A stretch of DNA of 25,829 bases, from positions 1 through 25,829 of the forward strand of contig JBBITI010000038.1 of NCBI GenBank assembly GCA_037440885.1. Direction: 5' to 3'. Each line of letters begins with the position of its first letter. Position 1 is the stretch's first letter. Source of the stretch: JBBITI01 sp037440885 (GTDB lineage Bacteria > Chloroflexota > Dehalococcoidia > Dehalococcoidales > UBA2162). The position numbers were made by a program, and so were the translations under genes. Positions 21,770 through 25,829 of this stretch are shown piece after piece. The notes beneath the pieces were generated by a model. The model did no database searches and had not been told where the DNA came from. It saw only the letters and a list, made by a program, of their open reading frames with translations.

Positions 21770-22453
21770 GTGCAGGCAAAAAATATTCACAACTGGCAGG
21801 TTAATCCTGCTGAAGCCCGTTGCATTCAAGTAGACCTGGCCGGAAAAGTAATCCGCCGGGGTGACAACAGAAGCATAAATACAGTTGCCGGAGTCGATAT
21901 TTCAACAAAACGTTCTGGTCAAGCTGAAGCATCGGTGGTAGTATTGAGTTACCCGCAAATGGAATTGATCGAGGTGAGAACCTGTACAAGCAACCCCCGT
22001 TTTCCCTATATTCCCGGTTTACTCAGTTTCCGCGAAGCCCCGCTGATATTAGCAGCCTGTGCGCAGCTACGATCGACACCCGATATGATTCTGGTCGACG
22101 GACAGGGGGTTGCCCACCCGAGGCGTTTCGGAATTGCTTCGCATCTCGGGATGTTGCTCGATATCCCGACTATCGGCTGTGCCAAATCCAGGCTTTGCGG
22201 TTCGGGAGAGATGCCGGGCGCAGAAGCGGGCCTCTTCTGCAATTTGTCGGATGGAGGAGAAATAATCGGGGCAATAGTCCGAACGAAGACGGATTCTAAA
22301 CCGCTTTATGTCTCAATTGGGCATAAGACCGATCTAACGACTGCGCTTGACACGGTTCTGGGCTGTTGTCGCGGTTACCGTCTGCCCGAACCGACCCGAC
22401 TGGCTCATCTTGCTGCTGGCGGGAATCTTCTCCGCCATCCTATTTTTGTATGA
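21770..22453 (+). CDS. nfi: Endonuclease V (deoxyinosine 3'-endonuclease)
   Basis: The protein is 227 residues from GTG 21770. An in-frame TTG at 21695 would place the promoter inside the coding region and add 25 unmatched residues. It cleaves the second phosphodiester bond 3' of deoxyinosine in DNA repair. The active-site residues are present: D43 (AGVDIS), Y80 and the PYIPGLLSFRE segment with E89, D110 (LVDGQGVAHPRRFGIASHLG), K139 (GCAKSRLCG), and LYVSIGHKTDL. The ending GYRLPEPTRLAH is conserved. With this start these catalytic positions take the same numbers as in the Thermotoga maritima enzyme as I recall them, supporting the choice. No Shine-Dalgarno is seen. It is divergent from rpsP. 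Confidence 0.95.
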   Translation: MQAKNIHNWQVNPAEARCIQVDLAGKVIRRGDNRSINTVAGVDISTKRSGQAEASVVVLSYPQMELIEVRTCTSNPRFPYIPGLLSFREAPLILAACAQLRSTPDMILVDGQGVAHPRRFGIASHLGMLLDIPTIGCAKSRLCGSGEMPGAEAGLFCNLSDGGEIIGAIVRTKTDSKPLYVSIGHKTDLTTALDTVLGCCRGYRLPEPTRLAHLAAGGNLLRHPIFV

Positions 22454-22458
22454 GGATA

Positions 22459-22474
22459 ATATTAAAAATAATAT
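22459..22474. repeat. Short AT inverted repeat between nfi and prfB
   Basis: ATATTA (22459-22464) and TAATAT (22469-22474) form a perfect six-base inverted repeat around AAAA in an otherwise AT-rich spacer. It may be an UP-like element or weak terminator. No clear promoter for prfB could be assigned here. Confidence 0.3.
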
Positions 22475-22530
22475 AACCGATTCTGTTTAAATCTACATAG
22501 CTTAGTAAAAATAACTGGAGGTTGCCTGCT

Positions 22531-23626
22531 GTGGAAACGAGCGAAAGGCTCATCAACTTGCGTCAAAGAATTATCTTTGCCCTGGAGCGTCTTTGACATT
22601 CCGAATAAAGAGAAGGAAATACTGCAACTGGAGCAACGCTCGGCAACTTCCGATTTCTGGAATGATACCAGTGCGGCGAAACAGGCAATGCGTGAGTTGA
22701 CCGAGAAGAAACGGTTGGTCGAACACTGGCGAGCTATTGAAAAAGAGGTTCATGACGTTGGTGAACTGGCGGTTCTGGCTGCAGACGATGATGATATGAT
22801 GGCAGAGATCAATAACGTTATGGACCGAATTGCTACCCGGTTAGAAGAAATGGAGCTGGAGGCAGCTTTTACGGGTGAATTCGACTCCCGGAATGCTTTA
22901 TTAAGTATTCATGCCGGAGCCGGCGGTACGGAGTCCCAGGACTGGGTGGAGATGTTACTGCGAATGTACCTCAGGTGGGCGGAAAACCGTGGTTATCAGA
23001 GCGATATTCTAGAGTCAATGCCGGGTGAGGAAGCCGGTATTAAAACGGTAACTATCGGGATAAGCGGCGAGTATGCTTACGGCTATTTGAAATCGGAGCA
23101 CGGCGTGCACCGACTGGTACGTTTATCGCCTTTCGATTCCGACCATGCCCGGCATACATCGTTCGCCCTCGTGGAAGTCATGCCCGAAGCCGAGGGTGGA
23201 GTTGACGTGAAAATAGATCCGGAAGACCTGAAGATAGAATTTTTCCGCTCCAGCGGTCCCGGCGGGCAACATATGCAAAAATCAAGCACGGCGGTGAGGA
23301 TAACCCACCTCACCTCAGGATTGGTGGTATCCTGTCAGAGCGAACGGTCACAGCACCAGAACAAAGAGATCGCGATGCGGATTTTAGAGTCGCGCCTTCT
23401 CGAAAGCGAGCTGCGTAAACAGGCGGAGGAGCGAGCGAGGATCAAAGGCAAGCGAATCAATGCCGGTTGGGGCAACCAGATCCGAAGTTATGTGCTTCAC
23501 CCTTACCGTTTAGTGAAAGACCATCGTACTGATTACGAAACGGGTAATACCGATGCCGTACTCGCCGGCGAACTGGACGAATTCATTCATGCATACCTGA
23601 GGAGCAGGGTAGGGGAGGAAATGTGA
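22531..23626 (+). CDS. prfB: Peptide chain release factor 2 with programmed +1 frameshift
   Basis: Translation starts at GTG 22531, 9 nt after GGAGG. It runs 21 codons to CTT followed by an in-frame TGA (22594-22596) and C. The slippery CTT TGA C preceded by the SD-like GGAG (22584-22587) is the classic autoregulatory +1 site: low RF2 makes ribosomes slip from CTT and continue at GAC (22595). The joined product is 364 residues, the normal RF2 length. RF2-specific features are the SPF tripeptide at 199-201, which reads UGA/UAA, and the GGQ motif at 244-246, which triggers peptide release. The stop overlaps the next gene's GTG start. A gene caller ignoring the shift would start it wrongly at 22577. 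Confidence 0.96.
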
Positions 23627-24750
23627 TCAAGAAATTTATATTGATTGCAGTATTTTGTGGTATTATCACAGCTTTTTGTCCGGTTAGAGTCGAAGCTCAA
23701 AGCGAACTGACGGTCACCGCCTCTTCCGCGGAAGTTGTGTTTCCGATGCAGATCAATTTCAGCTTGAAAGCAACCAGCGGCGCGGCGATCACCGACATCC
23801 GCCTCCGCTACTCAGTGGACCAGGATAATTTCGCCGAAATTTTTGCGGAAGCTTATGTGCCCTTTGCTTCCGCTACCTCGGTCAGTGCGCGGTACTCTCT
23901 TGACATGAGAAAGACCGGCGGCATGCCACCGGGAACAGTGATTCGTTACTGGTGGGTGGTGACCGATGCGTCGCGAGCACGAGTGGTAACTGATCCTGTA
24001 CTTACCAGGTTTGATGATAACCGGTACAAGTGGAAAAAGACCGCTGATGGTTTGATCACGATCTACTGGTATAACGGGGGCGACGATTTTGCCCGGGAAA
24101 TCATGGCGGCGGCGAAAAATTCGCTAGCGAAATTAGTACTAAGCACGGGAGCAGAGATGGCGAATCCGGTGAAGATATATGTTTACGGTTCGAACCAGGA
24201 CCTGCTGGGCGCCCTGATGTTCCCTTACGAATGGACCGGGGCAGTGGCATATTCGCAATTCCGCACCATCGCCATCGGGCTGGCGCCATCAAACATACAG
24301 TGGGGGAAAGCGGCGATCGCGCACGAACTGGCGCACATGGTTATTCACCAGGTTACGATGAACCCATACAACGACCTGCCGCGCTGGCTGGATGAAGGGC
24401 TGGCTGTTTATGCTGAAGGAGCGACGGACGTTTCTTTCAGCACAGCGTTATATAACGCGGTTAAATCCGGGAACTTGATTTCAGTGCAGAGCCTGGCCAG
24501 TCCCTTTTCCGCCGACCCGGCACTGGCAACGCTGTCTTACGGTGCGAGTTTCAGCATCGTCGATTTCCTGATTTCGACTTATGGCCAAGACAAGATGCGA
24601 CAACTGTTGACGGTCTTCAGCGAGGGCAGCACCTATAACGCCGCCCTGAAGACGGTCTACGGTTTCGATATGGCCGGACTGGATGCGTTATGGCGGAAAT
24701 ATGTCAACGAGCTGTACAAGCCAAAAACAACAACAGGAGTAACGGCATAG
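23623..24750 (+). CDS. Secreted peptidase MA-like (gluzincin) metalloprotease
   Basis: This 375-residue protein has a signal peptide (IKKFILIAVFCGIITAF, then a likely cleavage after VEA, about residue 25). A beta-rich N-terminal domain (about 28-135) precedes the metalloprotease domain. Zinc site: H234-E-L-A-H238, with the third ligand E258 in WLDEGLAVY, 20 residues after H238. That is the HExxH...E gluzincin pattern of the peptidase MA family (pfam Peptidase_MA_2 type). It starts with GTG at 23623, overlapping the prfB stop and preceded by AGGGGAGGAA, so it is coupled to prfB. It is followed by radC, overlapping or abutting. The substrate is unknown; the context gives no hint. Confidence 0.85.
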   Translation: MIKKFILIAVFCGIITAFCPVRVEAQSELTVTASSAEVVFPMQINFSLKATSGAAITDIRLRYSVDQDNFAEIFAEAYVPFASATSVSARYSLDMRKTGGMPPGTVIRYWWVVTDASRARVVTDPVLTRFDDNRYKWKKTADGLITIYWYNGGDDFAREIMAAAKNSLAKLVLSTGAEMANPVKIYVYGSNQDLLGALMFPYEWTGAVAYSQFRTIAIGLAPSNIQWGKAAIAHELAHMVIHQVTMNPYNDLPRWLDEGLAVYAEGATDVSFSTALYNAVKSGNLISVQSLASPFSADPALATLSYGASFSIVDFLISTYGQDKMRQLLTVFSEGSTYNAALKTVYGFDMAGLDALWRKYVNELYKPKTTTGVTA

Positions 24751-25448
24751 CCGGTAATTTCACCATCCGGGACCTGCCGCCGTCGGAACGACCCCGGGAG
24801 CGGTTGCTGGACCTGGGGGCTGAATCTCTTTCGGTCCCGGAACTCATTGCGGTCATTCTGGGGCGAGGCATCGCCAATGAGTCGGTCACGGTAACCGTGC
24901 AGCGGCTTCTGCGCCATTGCGGGGGACTGCGGGGAGTGGCCAATGCCAGAGTGGAGGAACTGATGCAGGTCCGCGGGATCGGACCGGCGAAAGCAGCCCA
25001 GATCAAAGCGGTCTTTGCGCTGGCAGACCGCCTGGCTAAGACCCCTACCGGAGAGCAGAGGCCGCAGTTGAAAAACCCGGAAGCTGTACTGGAACAGGTG
25101 CGCGGCCGCCTGTCCGGGAAGAAGGAGGAACATTTTATAGCTCTTTTCCTGGATACCCGGGGGCGAGCAGTGAAAACGGTTGAAATATCAGTCGGCACGC
25201 TGGATGCCAGTCTCGTCCATCCCCGGGAAGTTTTCCGGGAAGCGATGGCGGCCAGCGCCGCTTCAGTAGTTCTGGCCCATAATCACCCATCGGGGGATCC
25301 GGAACCTTCCGTGGAAGATATCAAACTGACGCGGCGGCTTATCAGTGTCGGTGAACTGGTAGGCATCGAGGTATTGGACCATATCATTGTCGGCGAGGGC
25401 AGCTTCGTTAGCCTGAAAAGAAAGGGATTACTGGGAGATAGCAACTAG
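24690..25448 (+). CDS. radC: RadC/JAB-domain DNA repair-like protein
   Basis: This 252-residue protein has the N-terminal RadC segment FTIRDLPPSERPRERLLDLGAESLSVPELIAVILGRG. Then come a helix-hairpin-helix (VRGIGPAKAAQIKAVFAL) and a C-terminal JAB/MPN domain with the JAMM metal motif H197-N-H199-P-S-G-D203 and the conserved SVGELVGIEVLDHIIVG. RadC function is unsettled, and JAMM fold hydrolase activity is by family. The start is uncertain. The only ATG/GTG/TTG in frame is ATG 24690, which overlaps the peptidase gene by 61 bases, adds about 23 residues beyond the family N-terminus and lacks a good ribosome binding site. An ATA at 24747 has AGGAG at ideal spacing and overlaps the peptidase stop as ATAG. 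Confidence 0.88.
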   Translation: MAEICQRAVQAKNNNRSNGIAGNFTIRDLPPSERPRERLLDLGAESLSVPELIAVILGRGIANESVTVTVQRLLRHCGGLRGVANARVEELMQVRGIGPAKAAQIKAVFALADRLAKTPTGEQRPQLKNPEAVLEQVRGRLSGKKEEHFIALFLDTRGRAVKTVEISVGTLDASLVHPREVFREAMAASAASVVLAHNHPSGDPEPSVEDIKLTRRLISVGELVGIEVLDHIIVGEGSFVSLKRKGLLGDSN

Positions 25449-25701
25449 ATAGAGGGGACAAGCCCGGCTCTACAGAGTCACCGGAAAAAACAATTCGAGG
25501 CTGATAATGCAATTCTGGAGAAACAATTCCCTCGTGGAACGGGATTTCACCGGTGACCTTATCTCCTTTCCGTTTCGCTTATCCCCAACCGGGACAAAGC
25601 AGGAGCAGTAAACACACAAGGGTTGCCTCCATATTCCGTACATAATATTTTTAAAGGGATTTTTACGGCGAGCCGGGGGTATCGGGAGACGGCTGTTGTG
25701 G

Positions 25702-25724
25702 TTCGACAGGCTCAGGGTGAGCGG
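25702..25724 (+). repeat. REP-like palindromic unit, left copy
   Basis: A 23-bp unit beginning TTCGACAGGCTCA and ending TGAGCGG contains the internal dyad GCTCA-GGG-TGAGC. Sequences of this TTCGACAGGCTCA...GAGCGG type are common scattered intergenic repeats in many bacteria, as I recall them. It matches the inverted copy at 25799-25821 at 18 of 23 positions. Confidence 0.6.
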
Positions 25725-25756
25725 AGAGGATCAGCTCAGGATTAGCGTATCAATTC

Positions 25757-25804
25757 GGTGATAATGTTATCCAGCCGCGCTGTGATAATGTCATTTAGCC
25801 GCTC
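25757..25804 (+). repeat. Two abutting 24-bp imperfect tandem repeats
   Basis: Units at 25757-25780 and 25781-25804 are identical at 19 of 24 positions, sharing GTGATAATGT and AGCCGC. They lie between the two REP-like units. Such arrays can be transposon ends or protein-binding sites; nothing here decides between them. Confidence 0.6.
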
Positions 25805-25821
25805 TTGGTGAGCTTGTCGAA
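25799..25821 (-). repeat. REP-like palindromic unit, inverted right copy
   Basis: The reverse complement reads TTCGACAAGCTCACC then AAGAGCGG, which matches the left copy at 18 of 23 positions. The five mismatches are one isolated base and the four-base centre. Its own internal dyad is shorter (GCTC/GAGC). Confidence 0.58.
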
Positions 25822-25829
25822 TCCAGAGC

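Larger units (their letters stand above)
25449..25829. other. 381-bp terminal region without a convincing gene
   Basis: After radC I see no protein with family-like features. Contents by position are as follows. A long-range 8-bp inverted repeat encloses a smaller stem (25477-25557). There is a 34-codon ORF at 25507-25611 that I do not trust, and an AT-rich stretch (25636-25668). A REP-like inverted pair (25702-25724, 25799-25821) flanks two abutting 24-bp repeat units (25757-25804). This repeat-dense end contrasts with the tightly packed coding region before it and may be the edge of a mobile or repeat-laden segment continuing outside the window. Confidence 0.6.

Noticed and set aside
25507..25611. 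34-codon ORF with GAGG 6 nt upstream of ATG
   Set aside because: It overlaps the nested stem, is short and hydrophilic and has no recognisable feature. One Shine-Dalgarno-like match is not enough to call a gene.
25449..25829. CRISPR array from the repeated units at the right edge
   Set aside because: Only two abutting imperfect units without spacers, and no cas-like genes in the window.
1..25829. tRNA or rRNA genes
   Set aside because: I scanned the gaps for T-arm-like GGTTCRANYCC and rRNA-like blocks and found no credible cloverleaf. All gaps except the last are under 250 bp.

Overview
The window looks like a chromosomal backbone segment of a bacterium, most plausibly a Chloroflexota member of the Dehalococcoidia type. 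That placement is inferred from gene content and protein style: a lone uroporphyrinogen-decarboxylase-fold protein, an orphan ADP-forming acyl-CoA synthetase alpha subunit, zinc-ribbon tails on membrane proteins, and an rpoD...atp...prfB neighbourhood. It was not tested by any search. Coding density is high, both strands are used, and I see no rRNA, tRNA, CRISPR array or intact mobile element.

Left part (1-10.5 kb). The window opens inside the 3' end of the primary sigma factor gene. It is followed by a small DUF6941-like protein, a YfcE-type metallophosphoesterase (minus strand) and a large SbcC-like SMC ATPase. Next come a MarR regulator and a divergent orphan CoA-ligase alpha subunit, a ferritin-like protein, a UroD-family protein, a class V aminotransferase (cysteine desulfurase-like) with an adjacent degenerate IscU/NifU-like scaffold, and an MscL channel carrying a C-terminal zinc ribbon. 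A strong hairpin closes this part.

Centre (10.6-19.6 kb). A UPF0200-type P-loop kinase is translationally coupled to a dCMP deaminase. A bifunctional-nuclease (DUF151) gene follows behind a near-consensus promoter. Then comes a complete F-type ATP synthase operon: atpZ-atpB-atpE-(38-aa membrane peptide)-atpF-atpH-atpA-atpG-atpD-atpC. The tiny gene between atpE and atpF has its own Shine-Dalgarno sequence and encodes one uncharged transmembrane helix. It is the best candidate here for something undescribed. A U-tailed hairpin ends the operon.

Right part (19.6-25.8 kb). On the minus strand are a zinc-ribbon/transmembrane/PQQ-propeller protein and an rpsP-khpA pair. On the plus strand are endonuclease V, prfB with a programmed +1 frameshift, a secreted gluzincin-type peptidase and radC. 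The last 381 bases hold no convincing gene. They contain REP-like inverted repeats and two abutting 24-bp repeat units.

Several promoters are readable as -35/-10 pairs with 17-nt spacing. For three genes (UPF0200 kinase, endonuclease V, rpsP) the predicted transcription start falls on, or a few bases before, the start codon and no Shine-Dalgarno is present. This suggests leaderless or near-leaderless mRNAs.
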